Shown: positions 45,620 to 54,930 of the stretch, piece by piece
Numbering within the stretch: the stretch's first letter is position 1
Layout: every line of letters starts with the position of its first letter
Source: Pirellula staleyi DSM 6068
Lineage (GTDB): Bacteria; Planctomycetota; Planctomycetia; Pirellulales; Pirellulaceae
Assembly (NCBI GenBank): GCA_945875845.1
Contig: CAMCMB010000031.1
Coordinates: 1 to 64,000, forward strand
Length of the DNA stretch: 64,000 nt
Reading direction: 5' to 3'
The notes under the pieces: generated by a model
What the model was told of the DNA's origin: nothing
Database searches by the model: none
What the model saw: only the letters and a program-made list of their open reading frames with translations
Made by a program: the position numbers and the translations under genes

Positions 45620-47727
45620 ACCGACACCTGCCAAGCTTCGATGGGTGCTCGTCCCTCGAACTCGAACTGCGTAGGGCCTTCGAGCTGGAATTGTTCTCCG
45701 ATACGGTCTCGTACCGATTGGGTGATTCGGATCGAAGAAGTGCCTTTGTCTACGGCGAGTTTCTTGGCGATGGTCACCGTGTCTCCCCAAAGGTCGTAAA
45801 GGAACTTGCGTCGACCAACGACACCACCGACGATCGGACCGGAGTTGATGCCGATCGCGATGTGGAGTGCCGCCTTAAACTCGCGGAGAGAGTGGGCGAC
45901 GATACGCACGGCTTCTTGAGCAAACTGGGCCATCCTACGCGCATGGTCGGGGCGGCTGACCGACAAACCGCATACGGCCAAGTAGGCGCCACCGATGGTT
46001 TTGACCTTTTCAATCCCAAACTTTTCGGCTGCTTCGTCCAGAGACACAATCAGGTCCCCAAGCACACTCAGCGCTCTGGTTTCCCCAGCTTCGCGGCTGA
46101 ATTCCTCCAAGCCGATAAGCTCGGCGAAGATGACCGACACGTCGGCGAATTGCTGGCTGGCACGCTCATCGCCGTCTCGACGCTGGGCGATGGCCGAGGC
46201 TGGCAAGATGCTCCCGAGGAGTTCTTCGTTTTCTCGGATTTGATGCTCGAGTTTTTCTGTTTGCGACTTGATGCTACGAGCCATGTTGTTGAAAACCGTG
46301 CCGAGCTCCCCAAATTCGTCTTTGGTGGCCACTGGAACTTGGACGTCGGTTTCTCCAGCCCCGAGGCGACGAGCACCCACGATCAACTGCTTGAGCGGTT
46401 TGATCAACCAATTGGAGAACAGTAACGCAAGCAAACTACTGAGCAGCGCCATGGCAGTAGCGGTTATGACCACTTTCTGTCCGAACTCACGGATCGGTCC
46501 GTAAGCCTCATCGGCATCGATTTCGACTAACACACCCCATCGCAATGAGTTGAGTTCGATAGGACCGTAAGCACTGACGACTTTCTTGCGGCGATAATCC
46601 AGCTCTTCCATGATCCCAATTTCACCGGCCAAGGCCGCGCGAGCCGGCTTGGTATCCACAGGAAGCACTCCCAACACACTTCCTTGTCGCTTGATTTGGC
46701 TAACGATAGGTTCTTGAAAATTGATGCTGCGAAGTTCACCGAGAAAGCTCTCGGGGTCTTCCATCATGAACCGATTGAGGCTCCGCATCGTCATGTCTGG
46801 TCCGACCAGATAGCATTCCCCAGTCTCCCCCAAGCCTTCGTCACGCCATTTGCCTCCGCCGGTAATCAAGGCATTGAAACTATCCGCAGGAAACTGGAGC
46901 ACCAGGATACCGATCATGTCGGGCCCATCGAAAATAGGGCTAAGGGCAAAAGCCTCCTGTCTGCCCAGATTTGGGCGGTAGGCTTCAAAGTCGGCGATTT
47001 TGTAGGCGTCCCGGTCTTGCGCAAACTGCAGTTCCTTGGCTTTTCGGGCAAGCTTGGTGTTGCTGTAAGGCCCGTTTTCGAGGCTTGTTGCAAACTCGGT
47101 GGTTTTGGCGTAGCTGTAGACAATATTCATTGTTTCAGGATCGACGAGCATAATATCTTCGAATCCAAATATCTTCACCGCACGCGCAAAACTCGGGTGC
47201 ATCTGCTCATGGACTAATCGGTAGTTGCTCGTGTCGCTTTGAGCCAATTGCAACAGCCCCTTGGATTCATACTCGTTGGGATTCTCAACAATGTAGTGGT
47301 ATTGCAAATAGCGACCTTCAGGGCTCATCGGCAAGTACTGTTCGACGAGCGGTTGGGTATCGATGATCTGCCGCAACTTGGGAAGGAACGTGCCTGTGTA
47401 AAACTCCTTGATTTTTTCGGACTCAGACGGGCTGGTCTGAATCAACTTCAATTCGTTGTAGGCACTCTTAAAAGCTTTCATGCCCTCAATGGCTATGCGG
47501 CTATCGGATATCGATACAACTTGATCTCGGAGCGATTCGAGCCTGATACGCAAAGCCGAGGTCTTGGCAACCTGGATCCCTTTGAGTTGATTCTTGATGC
47601 TTTTTTCAATCGAGGCTTTCCCCGATGTGTAGCCGACCCAAGCCATCGCGCCCAAGGCGCTGAGGGCCACGAGCAGCAAAAGAAGGATCATTTTGGACTG
47701 GATACTCAGCCGGTTAAATCCAAGCAT
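45616..47727 (-). CDS. Membrane receptor with degenerate class III nucleotide cyclase domain
   Basis: A 703-residue sensor. A first membrane helix lies at residues 11-33, an extracellular Cache-like domain at about 40-400, a second helix at about 415-440, HAMP at about 440-495, then a cyclase domain at 520-700. The cyclase consensus is altered at catalytic positions: metal Asp 1 is Glu (FAELIG, E536), metal Asp 2 is Gly (KTIGGAY, G580), and the transition-state Asn and Arg are Thr652 and Lys656 (GDTVTIAKK). Substrate-specifying Lys576 and Asp649 remain. The domain is probably inactive. Coupled by 4 nt to the CNB-channel gene. Confidence 0.9.
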   Translation of the reverse strand: MLGFNRLSIQSKMILLLLLVALSALGAMAWVGYTSGKASIEKSIKNQLKGIQVAKTSALRIRLESLRDQVVSISDSRIAIEGMKAFKSAYNELKLIQTSPSESEKIKEFYTGTFLPKLRQIIDTQPLVEQYLPMSPEGRYLQYHYIVENPNEYESKGLLQLAQSDTSNYRLVHEQMHPSFARAVKIFGFEDIMLVDPETMNIVYSYAKTTEFATSLENGPYSNTKLARKAKELQFAQDRDAYKIADFEAYRPNLGRQEAFALSPIFDGPDMIGILVLQFPADSFNALITGGGKWRDEGLGETGECYLVGPDMTMRSLNRFMMEDPESFLGELRSINFQEPIVSQIKRQGSVLGVLPVDTKPARAALAGEIGIMEELDYRRKKVVSAYGPIELNSLRWGVLVEIDADEAYGPIREFGQKVVITATAMALLSSLLALLFSNWLIKPLKQLIVGARRLGAGETDVQVPVATKDEFGELGTVFNNMARSIKSQTEKLEHQIRENEELLGSILPASAIAQRRDGDERASQQFADVSVIFAELIGLEEFSREAGETRALSVLGDLIVSLDEAAEKFGIEKVKTIGGAYLAVCGLSVSRPDHARRMAQFAQEAVRIVAHSLREFKAALHIAIGINSGPIVGGVVGRRKFLYDLWGDTVTIAKKLAVDKGTSSIRITQSVRDRIGEQFQLEGPTQFEFEGRAPIEAWQVSV

Positions 47728-47759
47728 AGGGGATCGCGATCAAGCGTTTAGATGGGGCC

Positions 47760-47813
47760 TTGAAGTCTACTTGAAGTCTACTTGAAGTCTACTCGAAGTC
47801 TTACTGAAGTCTT
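47760..47813. repeat. 11-bp tandem repeat upstream of the cyclase-like gene
   Basis: About five imperfect units of TTGAAGTCTAC lie between 47760 and 47813, ending 33 bp upstream of the start ATG at 47727 when read on the minus strand. The position in the leader or promoter makes a regulatory effect possible. Confidence 0.8.
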
Positions 47814-48115
47814 CTCAAAGTTGTGCCCAAAGGATACCTTTGCGAAATCCTTTGGCTCGTAAGAATAACTTACCTAACCGATCTTTTTGGTCAAGGATCT
47901 CCGAGTTTACCGAAGCAAACGATTTTTCCAGGAGAGTCGGATCCTCATGTTGCCAGAAGCGACTTCGTGAACCGACCAAGGATCAACAGGCCAGCCACCC
48001 AGAGCAAGGTAAGCAAGCAAGGCGAGCCGTAGCGGATCCAACGCCGCCAATCGCCTTCTACATTTCCGGAATATTGGTCGCCGTTGGAACGTTTCTAATC
48101 TTGCCATTTACTAAA
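47814..48115. other. Intergenic region, nothing recognised
   Basis: No gene or clear repeat is visible between the tandem repeat and the MATE gene end. Long open frames on the plus strand here run antisense into the MATE gene and look like shadows. Confidence 0.4.
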
Positions 48116-49540
48116 TCACTCGACGATCTGAGCCTCGATGACTCGCTTGGTTTGCCAGCCGCCTTGCAAATATCGAAGCGTGAAGATGACGGCGAGGAGG
48201 ATTACCCAAACGGTGATGACAGACCACCAATAGTAAAGCCCCCCCATGCCTTCCCACGTGCTAAATGCAATCCCGCCGATCAGTGTCGAGATCCCAGCAA
48301 AAAGGTGACCACCCAACACAAAGCGAGTATCACCAGCACCCTTCAATGCCCCCACGAAAACCATTTGAAACGCGTCAAAGACACAATAGCAAGCAATAAA
48401 GTAGAGAAGGGGTTTCAGAACGGGACGCATCTTTTCGAATCGTTCAGGTTCGGATTCAAAGGAGTAGATTGTCATCACCCAATCCGGAAACAAACCGTAA
48501 AGGATCACGAAAATCATGCTATAGGCAATCCCAATCAATAATCCACTGAACACCATGCGCTTGGCTTTTTCTACCTGCTCCTGTACCAAATACTTGCCAA
48601 CCAACACTCCGACCGCCGTACCAAGTCCAACCAAAGGAATGAACGCCAGTAAGTTAACATTGAGCGCGAGGGTCGTGGCTGCGGCCGCCTGATCTCCCAA
48701 TCGCCCTACAAGCACCATGATCGTGGTGAAGCACCAGGCTTCTGCCACAACCGACACACCCGCAGGCCAACCGAAATGAACAAGTCGCTGCATCAGAGGC
48801 CAGTCTCGCTTTAACAAATCTCGCACGCGGTTGCCTCGCTCCTCGACTGTTTCTCGATCTTGGTTCGCATGCATGACCCCGCTTTTTCGCCGAAAATCGC
48901 GACTTGCCATCCATGCGAGCACGACTAACTTCAGTATCAATGCAATACTGCTTGCTAGTGCAGCTCCTCGAACACCCATCGCCGGAAAACCGAATACTCC
49001 GAAGATCAATACGTAGTCCAAGAATCCATTGACGATAGTGACAAGCATATCGGTGTAGAGCAAAATCATCGACCGACCGCTTCCCGAAAAAAGTCCGGTC
49101 AAAGAGGATGCGATGATCGTTGCCCAAGTTCCAGGAATGAGCCAAACAAAGTATTGCGCTTCCTGTTCGGCCAAATGCTTCTCATGCCCGATAAGCGCAA
49201 AGAGCGGCTCGGAAAACAGCCCCAGCGTCAAAAGAAACGGGCCGCACATCAGGCCGAGCAAGACTCCCTGCCAAACGACCTGCAATGCACGACTTGGGCG
49301 TTTGGCGGACAAGTACTGGGCAACAAAGGTATTCGTGTAGCCGCAAATACCAATCGGCAGACAATTGATGGACCAAAGAATGGTTCCCGCGCCGAGAGCA
49401 GCAGCTGCCGCCGAATCGGAGAATCGGTAAAGCATCCATCGGTCTACAAAGAGCGTCACGGAAAACAAGCCGGTCGCCAGCATAAGCGGCCAAGCCGTCG
49501 ACAGGACTTCCTGCAAATCTTTTCGCAATTGGGCAATCAT
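48116..49540 (-). CDS. MATE-family multidrug/toxin efflux transporter
   Basis: A 474-residue inner-membrane exporter with about 12 helices, using Na+ or H+ gradients to expel cationic or other small molecules. Family traits are the paired six-helix halves (LSTAWPLMLATGLFSVTLFVDRW start; FGWPAGVSVVAEAWCFTTIMV start of half 2), GTWATIIASSLTGLFSGSGR between helices, and LLFVDR-type contacts. Substrate unknown. It lies downstream of ctaB after 37 bp and may share its transcript. Confidence 0.9.
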   Translation of the reverse strand: MIAQLRKDLQEVLSTAWPLMLATGLFSVTLFVDRWMLYRFSDSAAAAALGAGTILWSINCLPIGICGYTNTFVAQYLSAKRPSRALQVVWQGVLLGLMCGPFLLTLGLFSEPLFALIGHEKHLAEQEAQYFVWLIPGTWATIIASSLTGLFSGSGRSMILLYTDMLVTIVNGFLDYVLIFGVFGFPAMGVRGAALASSIALILKLVVLAWMASRDFRRKSGVMHANQDRETVEERGNRVRDLLKRDWPLMQRLVHFGWPAGVSVVAEAWCFTTIMVLVGRLGDQAAAATTLALNVNLLAFIPLVGLGTAVGVLVGKYLVQEQVEKAKRMVFSGLLIGIAYSMIFVILYGLFPDWVMTIYSFESEPERFEKMRPVLKPLLYFIACYCVFDAFQMVFVGALKGAGDTRFVLGGHLFAGISTLIGGIAFSTWEGMGGLYYWWSVITVWVILLAVIFTLRYLQGGWQTKRVIEAQIVE

Positions 49541-49577
49541 CGGGCAAGTGTCAGTTCGAATGCGCGGCTATTGGAAC

Positions 49578-50525
49578 TCACTGGATGCCCCAGCGGACTA
49601 CGACCAATAGCATGATTGCCGGTAGGTAGATCAATGAACTGTGCAAGAGTTTTTTCGCCGTCAAGTTGTTGCGATCTTGTAAAAATCGAAGTGACGCGGC
49701 CGCTTGGCCTAAACACGACGCTGCACCTAAAACAGCAACTACCCAGGTAACGATAGATATCGGTTGCAGAACCCAAATCGAAAGAGGGATGAGCAAAAAA
49801 GCCGGAATGATCGCGTGCCAACCAGCCGCAATTCCGGTTGGCTCCTCCTTCGTGAGCATGCGGAAACCTGCTTGCTCGTATTGATCTCGATAAAGCCAAG
49901 CAATCGCCATGAAGTGCGGGAATTGCCATAGGATCACGATGGCGGTCAAGGCCCAGCCATCTAAATCGAAAACACTGCCCCCGGCAGCCGTCCAGCCGAT
50001 CATGACCGGCAACGCGCCGGGCAATGTCCCAACTGCCGTGTTCCACCACGAGTAGGTTTTCATGGGGGTATACACCCAGCAATAAATCGCCCACGTCGCG
50101 ACCCCGCAAAGCATGGCGTGAAAATTCGCTCCCAACCATAGATAGACTGCGCCAACAATTACCAGCAGCCAGCCAAACACAGCCGCCTCAATCGATGTCA
50201 ATCGACCACTCGGCAGAGGGCGTTTTCGAGTTCGAGGCATCAGCGCGTCTCGTTCTTGCTCAAACCATTGGTTCAGCGTACTGGCGCTTGCCGCAATCAT
50301 TCCCGTAGCAATCAACGTGTTCAAGCAGACCAACCACGAAACGCTCGTTCCATTCATTCGCGAGGCCGCTAACATTGCCACCCCGACGGTCAAGAGTATC
50401 ATCAACATGATACGTGGTTTGGTCAGCGCCACGTAATCGTTCCACCACGTCACAGAGGCCTTCGTGACCGCCAACTCGGAAGACTCTTCGACTGTTAGAC
50501 TGGGTGTGGAAACCGAAGAAGTCAT
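49578..50525 (-). CDS. ctaB: Protoheme IX farnesyltransferase (heme O synthase)
   Basis: A 315-residue UbiA-family integral membrane enzyme that farnesylates heme B to heme O, the first step to heme A. Prenyl-diphosphate and metal binding motif NQWFEQERDALMPRTRKRP (about residues 85-103) with the second motif DLDGWALTAI..REDQ-like YRDQYEQAGFRM. About nine helices. Its ATG overlaps the heme A synthase stop (50522-50525). Together these two feed cytochrome c oxidase, whose subunit genes are not in the window. Confidence 0.93.
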   Translation of the reverse strand: MTSSVSTPSLTVEESSELAVTKASVTWWNDYVALTKPRIMLMILLTVGVAMLAASRMNGTSVSWLVCLNTLIATGMIAASASTLNQWFEQERDALMPRTRKRPLPSGRLTSIEAAVFGWLLVIVGAVYLWLGANFHAMLCGVATWAIYCWVYTPMKTYSWWNTAVGTLPGALPVMIGWTAAGGSVFDLDGWALTAIVILWQFPHFMAIAWLYRDQYEQAGFRMLTKEEPTGIAAGWHAIIPAFLLIPLSIWVLQPISIVTWVVAVLGAASCLGQAAASLRFLQDRNNLTAKKLLHSSLIYLPAIMLLVVVRWGIQ

Positions 50526-51571
50526 ACTGTACTTCCAACAGCAACTAGCTCTGTTGCCTTCTCTTGATGAATCGTTGTGTCATTGATCATGGGTTGAGCT
50601 TTTTCCGCTTTTTTCGTTCGCGTGGCGACTCGGCATACCATCCACAGTGAAAAGACGATTAACAACGAACCAGTCGCTTGATGGCCCGTGACAATCATCG
50701 ATTCCCAAAAGCCCTTGCCCTGCAATGTGTAGTTGGCCAGCCAAGGTGTCAGTTCCACCCAAGGTGTGGCGTAGTTTGCAACCCAAGTCGCAAGTCCCAA
50801 GGCAACTTGTGCAAGCACGACGATCAAAAGCATGTTCGATGGCAGTCTCAATTCCATTACACGTCGATTGTGATCTGTGCGGACCAAGACGCAAATCCCA
50901 AAAATGCTCAAAGTGATCAAAGTTGCCATCAACAAATGGGTGTGTACGATCGAAGTGAAAAAGGGAGGCAGCCAAGTTGGCTGTGCATGTCGCAATTGAG
51001 CCCCCACAAATAGCTGCACAATCGACATCAACACGAGCAAATACGAAAAGCGTAGAAGTCCACGGGAAACCGGTATCCTACTGCCGTCTTGAGTCGCTCT
51101 ACGCCAATCCGAAGAACATGCCATTAAGATAAAGCTCCCCAGGGCGAACACGAGTGGCCCCGTGCAACCGTGGATCATGGCTGCCGTCCGTGCGTCGAGA
51201 AGCACCCTAGCCCCCCCCAAAACACCTTGTGAAATGATGGCTGCTAAAAATAAAAAGCACACGTTTCTTACCCAAGTTCGCTTTTCATTGCGATACGCGA
51301 CGACGCAAAGACATATCGCCAATAAACCAACGAGCGACGCCAAGAGTCGATGACCATGCTCCACGAACAAATCAAAGGGTCCATACAGCCAGGCTGACCA
51401 CGGATAAAGGAATAGGTTGTATCCAAAGGTGCCGGGCCAATCCGGCACAGCCATGCCAGCATCATGCGTTGTCACGAGCCCGCCCAACCAAATGAGCGGA
51501 AAAGTTAGCAACGTGACCAACATTGCCCAACGATAAACCCACCGCGAAGAATCCTCATTCACTGGAAGCAT
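50522..51571 (-). CDS. ctaA: Heme A synthase (COX15/CtaA)
   Basis: A 349-residue integral membrane enzyme oxidising heme O to heme A. Heme-binding histidines appear in FVEHGHRLLAS, MIHGCTGPL, SIVHTHLLM and TGHQATGSLL, arranged in the two-repeat eight-helix fold. GGLVTTHDAGMAVPDWPGT is a typical N-terminal block. The ATG at 51571 overlaps the upstream dicytochrome gene by 17 bp, and the stop overlaps ctaB by 4 bp. Confidence 0.93.
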   Translation of the reverse strand: MLPVNEDSSRWVYRWAMLVTLLTFPLIWLGGLVTTHDAGMAVPDWPGTFGYNLFLYPWSAWLYGPFDLFVEHGHRLLASLVGLLAICLCVVAYRNEKRTWVRNVCFLFLAAIISQGVLGGARVLLDARTAAMIHGCTGPLVFALGSFILMACSSDWRRATQDGSRIPVSRGLLRFSYLLVLMSIVQLFVGAQLRHAQPTWLPPFFTSIVHTHLLMATLITLSIFGICVLVRTDHNRRVMELRLPSNMLLIVVLAQVALGLATWVANYATPWVELTPWLANYTLQGKGFWESMIVTGHQATGSLLIVFSLWMVCRVATRTKKAEKAQPMINDTTIHQEKATELVAVGSTV

Positions 51572-52778
51572 GCTGAACCTCCTGACTCAGACTGATGTTT
51601 CTCGTATTTTCCGACAGAAAGTGAACGTATTCGACAAGGTCTCGAATATCCTCTTCTGTTAAGCCAGGGTTGCCGTTCTCTTTCTTGGCTACAGGCAGCA
51701 TTGGGCTTCCCTCGATCCCTAAAACCAATCTCAAGTAGATATCCCCCCGTGAAGTTCCACCGCGGAGCGCACCCAATTTTAGATTTCGCGGTCGATCGAT
51801 CACGGGTTTCAGAGCCCCATATTTTTTCATCGACTTCCACTCGGATTTGTGGGCAGGATCGATTCCCGCTCGAATCGTCCAGTCCTTGGTCCAATCATCG
51901 AAATCTTGAGACGTCCCATTTCCCGATCCGTCTACTCCGTGGCATTTTACGCATGCCGTCCATTCGCTTTCGAATAACGCCTTGCCGTTCGCAACCGACT
52001 CCATTCGCCCGTCTTCACTTGGGTTCGCAACCCACTCGGGCCGTTGGACGCTGTGGGAATCGGCGGCCAACCAATCGTTTGCCACTCGCGTCAAAATCGC
52101 CAACGAAGTTGACTCATCGACTTCTTGTTCCGACAAAGCGACCAATAGCCTGCGCTCAACCTCTCCTCGAATAGCCAAAAAGCGAACGTAGTGGGCCAGC
52201 GCGTCCACGTCGTCCACAAATTCCTTGGAATCACTAAGGGTTCCAAACGCTGGCATCGCGGTTCCCGGCAGGCCCTGTTCGAGAGTCCGAACGATATCGG
52301 AATGAGTTGGTTTCTTCCCAATGGGAGTTGATTTGAATTTGAACGAACCGCGACGAAAATCTCGTGGGTAGGGAGCAAGCAAAGCCGCAGAGGGTCCCCG
52401 CCCATCGCCCGAGATGCCGTGGCATTGAACACAATGCTTGCGAAACAAACCGCGTTCGACTTTCGATTGATCCCGCCCAACAGGCCCAGACGATCGTACA
52501 ACTTTTTCCATATCGATCGGTGGCAACACAGACGCTGGCCAAGTCGGCAAATCTGCGGTCCCCAGCAGCTGTTCGGTCGCACCCTTGGCTCGATCCGCCA
52601 ATTGCCTGATATCAGGTGGAGTCAAATCCATGGAAATGCTCGCGGCATGAAGCTGGTTGCTGCGAAACTCGATTTTTTCCGAATTGCAGCCACACAGCAC
52701 CATCCCCAGCGCAGTGGAAAAAAGCCACAGGCTGGCTTGGAGGAAACGCGGAAAGCGGTGATGAATATCGAAAAACAT
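51555..52778 (-). CDS. Exported diheme cytochrome c lipoprotein
   Basis: A 407-residue c-type cytochrome. A lipoprotein-type signal ends in LCGC (about residue 30). Two CXXCH heme sites are visible: HCVQCHG (about residue 118) and CVKCHG (about residue 282). The first heme domain is followed by MPAFGTL, a likely methionine ligand region; the second by SPMLPVAK. It starts the operon for heme A synthesis, so it probably feeds or donates electrons to an oxidase, or replaces a coxidase-linked electron carrier. Exact partner unknown. Confidence 0.9.
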   Translation of the reverse strand: MFFDIHHRFPRFLQASLWLFSTALGMVLCGCNSEKIEFRSNQLHAASISMDLTPPDIRQLADRAKGATEQLLGTADLPTWPASVLPPIDMEKVVRSSGPVGRDQSKVERGLFRKHCVQCHGISGDGRGPSAALLAPYPRDFRRGSFKFKSTPIGKKPTHSDIVRTLEQGLPGTAMPAFGTLSDSKEFVDDVDALAHYVRFLAIRGEVERRLLVALSEQEVDESTSLAILTRVANDWLAADSHSVQRPEWVANPSEDGRMESVANGKALFESEWTACVKCHGVDGSGNGTSQDFDDWTKDWTIRAGIDPAHKSEWKSMKKYGALKPVIDRPRNLKLGALRGGTSRGDIYLRLVLGIEGSPMLPVAKKENGNPGLTEEDIRDLVEYVHFLSENTRNISLSQEVQHASSE

Positions 52779-52944
52779 TTCAAATTACTGCCGAAATCAC
52801 GGTGGCTCAGACTGGATTAGATTCGTGGTAACCGAGCCGAGAGGGCGTTGAGCAACACTGGATTCTCTCATATTTCCGTTGGATTCGTAGGGGACAAATA
52901 GACGCGGTCCTCTATTCTGTCCTGCCAATACCTCGGAGCCAACA

Positions 52945-52978
52945 AAAAAACCTCAGCTTGAAAGCCGAGGTTTTTGTG
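52945..52978 (-). terminator. Rho-independent terminator for groES-groEL
   Basis: On the minus strand AACCTCGGCTT (loop TC) AAGCTGAGGTT is followed by TTTTTG. One pair is G-U on this strand but A-C on the other, which shows it terminates the minus-strand transcript from groEL. It lies beyond the tandem repeat array. Confidence 0.85.
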
Positions 52979-52990
52979 ATTTCCTTCGTT

Positions 52991-53175
52991 GCGCTTAGTT
53001 GCACGACGCTCCGCCGTCGTGATTACTGCGCTTAGTTGCACGACGCTCCGCCGTCGTGATTACTGCGCTTAGTTGCACGACGCTCCGCCGTCGTGATTAC
53101 TGCGCTTTGTTGCACGACGCTCCGCCGTCGTGATTACTGCGCTTTGTTGCACGACGCTCCGCCGTCGTGATTACT
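52991..53175. repeat. Five-copy 37-bp tandem repeat with internal hairpin
   Basis: Units start at 52991, 53028, 53065, 53102 and 53139, each GCGCTTAGTTGCACGACGCT then CCGCCGTCGTGATTACT (units 4-5 have TTTG for TTAG). CGACG..CGTCG makes a stem in every unit. After the last unit, GCGACGCGGAGCGTCGCAC is an inverted partial copy. No spacers, so not CRISPR. It lies inside the groEL 3' untranslated region. Confidence 0.92.
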
Positions 53176-53225
53176 GCGACGCGGAGCGTCGCACAACGAA
53201 AATAGCGTGCCTTAGGCTTGAAGGC

Positions 53226-54863
53226 CTAGTACATGTCGTAGTCGCCGCCGTGGCCACCGCCGGACTTTTTGCCGTGCCCGTGGTCATCCTTCGGCTTTTC
53301 GGCAATCAAAGCGTCGCTGGTCAACAACAGGACGGAAACCGAAGCTGCGTTCGCAAGTGCGGTACGCGTCACCTTGGTTGGGTCGATAACACCCGCCTTA
53401 ACCATATCCTCGTAGACGTTGGTCAGTGCGTTGTATCCGTTATTGCCCTTGGATTCCGATACCTTGGCGCAAACAATGCCACCATCTTGGCCGGCGTTGG
53501 CTGCGATCATGGTCAACGGAGCACGGCAAGCACGTAAAACGATGTTGTAACCCGTGACTTCGTCAATGGTCAAAGTCTCAGCAGGCGAAACTTGACTTGC
53601 AGCGCGAATCAAAGCAACTCCACCGCCTGGTAAAATGCCTTCTTCGATCGCAGCACGCGTTGCATGTAGCGCGTCTTCAACACGAGCTTTCTTTTCTTTC
53701 ATTTCGCTTTCGGTTGCGGCTCCGACGTTAACCTTGGCAACACCGCCGGCCAATTTGGCCAATCGCTCTTCGAGCTTTTCACGGTCGTAATCGCTTGAGG
53801 TGTTGTCGATTTCGCGTCGGATTTGATCGATTCGGGCCTTGATGTCACTCGCTTTGCCGGCACCTTCGATAATGGTGGTATTGTCTTTATCGATGATGAC
53901 CTTTTTGGCGCGACCAAGGTCTGCCAGGGTCAACGCTTCGAGTTTCTTGCCGAGGGCTTCGAAAACAGGTGTTGCATTGGTCAAGATTCCAATGTCTTCC
54001 ATCATGGCCTTGCGGCGATCGCCGTAGCCAGGGGCCTTTACGGCTGCGATTTGAAGAGTCCCACGCAATCGGTTGATAACCAAAGTTGCAAGGGCCTCGC
54101 CTTCGACGTCTTCGGCGATGATCAACAGAGGCTTGCCTTGTTGAACAACTTGTTCGAGCACAGGGACCAAGTCCTTGATATTGGCAACTTTCTTTTCGTA
54201 GACCAAGATGTAAGGGTCTTCAAGAACTGCTTCCATCGTTGCTGGATCGGAAACGAAGTAAGGCGACAGGTAACCGCGATCGAACTGCATGCCTTCAACG
54301 AATTCGAGTTCATCGTGAAGGCTCTTGCCTTCGTCAACGGTAACCACACCGTCTTTGCCAACGCGTTCCATTGCGTCGGCGAGCAAGTTGCCGATGGCTC
54401 GGTCATTGTTTGCAGCGATGCTGGCAACGTTGGCCATTTCGGATTTGTCTTTGATTTTGATCGACATCTTGCGAAGTTTTTCAGTGATGTCGGTCACAGC
54501 GGCTTCGATACCGCTCTTCATTTGGATTGGGTTGACGCCCGCAACGACAGCCTTGAGGCCTTCGTTGAAAATCGCTTCGGCCATCACGGTCGCGGTCGTT
54601 GTTCCGTCGCCAGCCACGTCGCTGGTCTTGGACGCGACTTCACGCACCATGCGTGCTCCCATATTTTCGTAAACGTCTTCCAAGTCGATTTCCTTGGCAA
54701 CCGTCACACCGTCTTTCGTGACGGTCGGGCTGCCGAAACTCTTTTGAAGAATAACGTTTCGCCCTCGGGGCCCAAGAGTCACTTTAACGGCGCGGGCAAG
54801 CTTGCTGACACCGCGGCGAATCGCTTCGCGTGCTTCTTGATCGAAAGCAATAATTTTTGGCAT
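53226..54863 (-). CDS. groL: Chaperonin GroEL (Hsp60)
   Basis: The 545-residue ATP-dependent chaperonin forming double rings with GroES. Ordered features: N-terminal [22 protein letters not shown]-type start, [13 protein letters not shown] loop DGTTTATV (about residue 87-94), apical domain and GGGVAL ATP-binding block (about residue 414), C-terminal [20 protein letters not shown] replacing the usual GGM tail with His/Gly. It forms an operon with groES (67-bp gap). No CIRCE operator is seen upstream, so HrcA control is doubtful. Confidence 0.97.
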   Translation of the reverse strand: MPKIIAFDQEAREAIRRGVSKLARAVKVTLGPRGRNVILQKSFGSPTVTKDGVTVAKEIDLEDVYENMGARMVREVASKTSDVAGDGTTTATVMAEAIFNEGLKAVVAGVNPIQMKSGIEAAVTDITEKLRKMSIKIKDKSEMANVASIAANNDRAIGNLLADAMERVGKDGVVTVDEGKSLHDELEFVEGMQFDRGYLSPYFVSDPATMEAVLEDPYILVYEKKVANIKDLVPVLEQVVQQGKPLLIIAEDVEGEALATLVINRLRGTLQIAAVKAPGYGDRRKAMMEDIGILTNATPVFEALGKKLEALTLADLGRAKKVIIDKDNTTIIEGAGKASDIKARIDQIRREIDNTSSDYDREKLEERLAKLAGGVAKVNVGAATESEMKEKKARVEDALHATRAAIEEGILPGGGVALIRAASQVSPAETLTIDEVTGYNIVLRACRAPLTMIAANAGQDGGIVCAKVSESKGNNGYNALTNVYEDMVKAGVIDPTKVTRTALANAASVSVLLLTSDALIAEKPKDDHGHGKKSGGGHGGDYDMY

Positions 54864-54930
54864 TGAAAAAACTCCGTAAAACTGTGTTGCTAATGGTATT
54901 TAGTAAAGTGGCGAGAAATGGTTGGCGGCT

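Larger units (their letters stand above)
52779..53225. other. Intergenic region with terminator and 37-bp tandem array
   Basis: No gene in this gap between groEL's end and the cytochrome start. It contains the groEL-side terminator at 52945-52978 and the five-copy tandem repeat at 52991-53175, then an inverted half-unit to about 53200. Confidence 0.6.

Noticed and set aside
47840-48541. Plus-strand gene opposite the MATE end
   Set aside because: Its translation is low-quality and antisense to the MATE gene.
52991-53175. CRISPR array
   Set aside because: Repeats are contiguous with no spacers and no cas genes are present; the same holds for 5008-5123.
53823-54866. Long plus-strand open frame opposite groEL
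   Set aside because: Antisense shadow of groEL; its translation has no recognisable domain and follows from the codon use of the real gene. The frames opposite prfB (17703-18638) and the DUF1553 gene (37911-39062) are the same.
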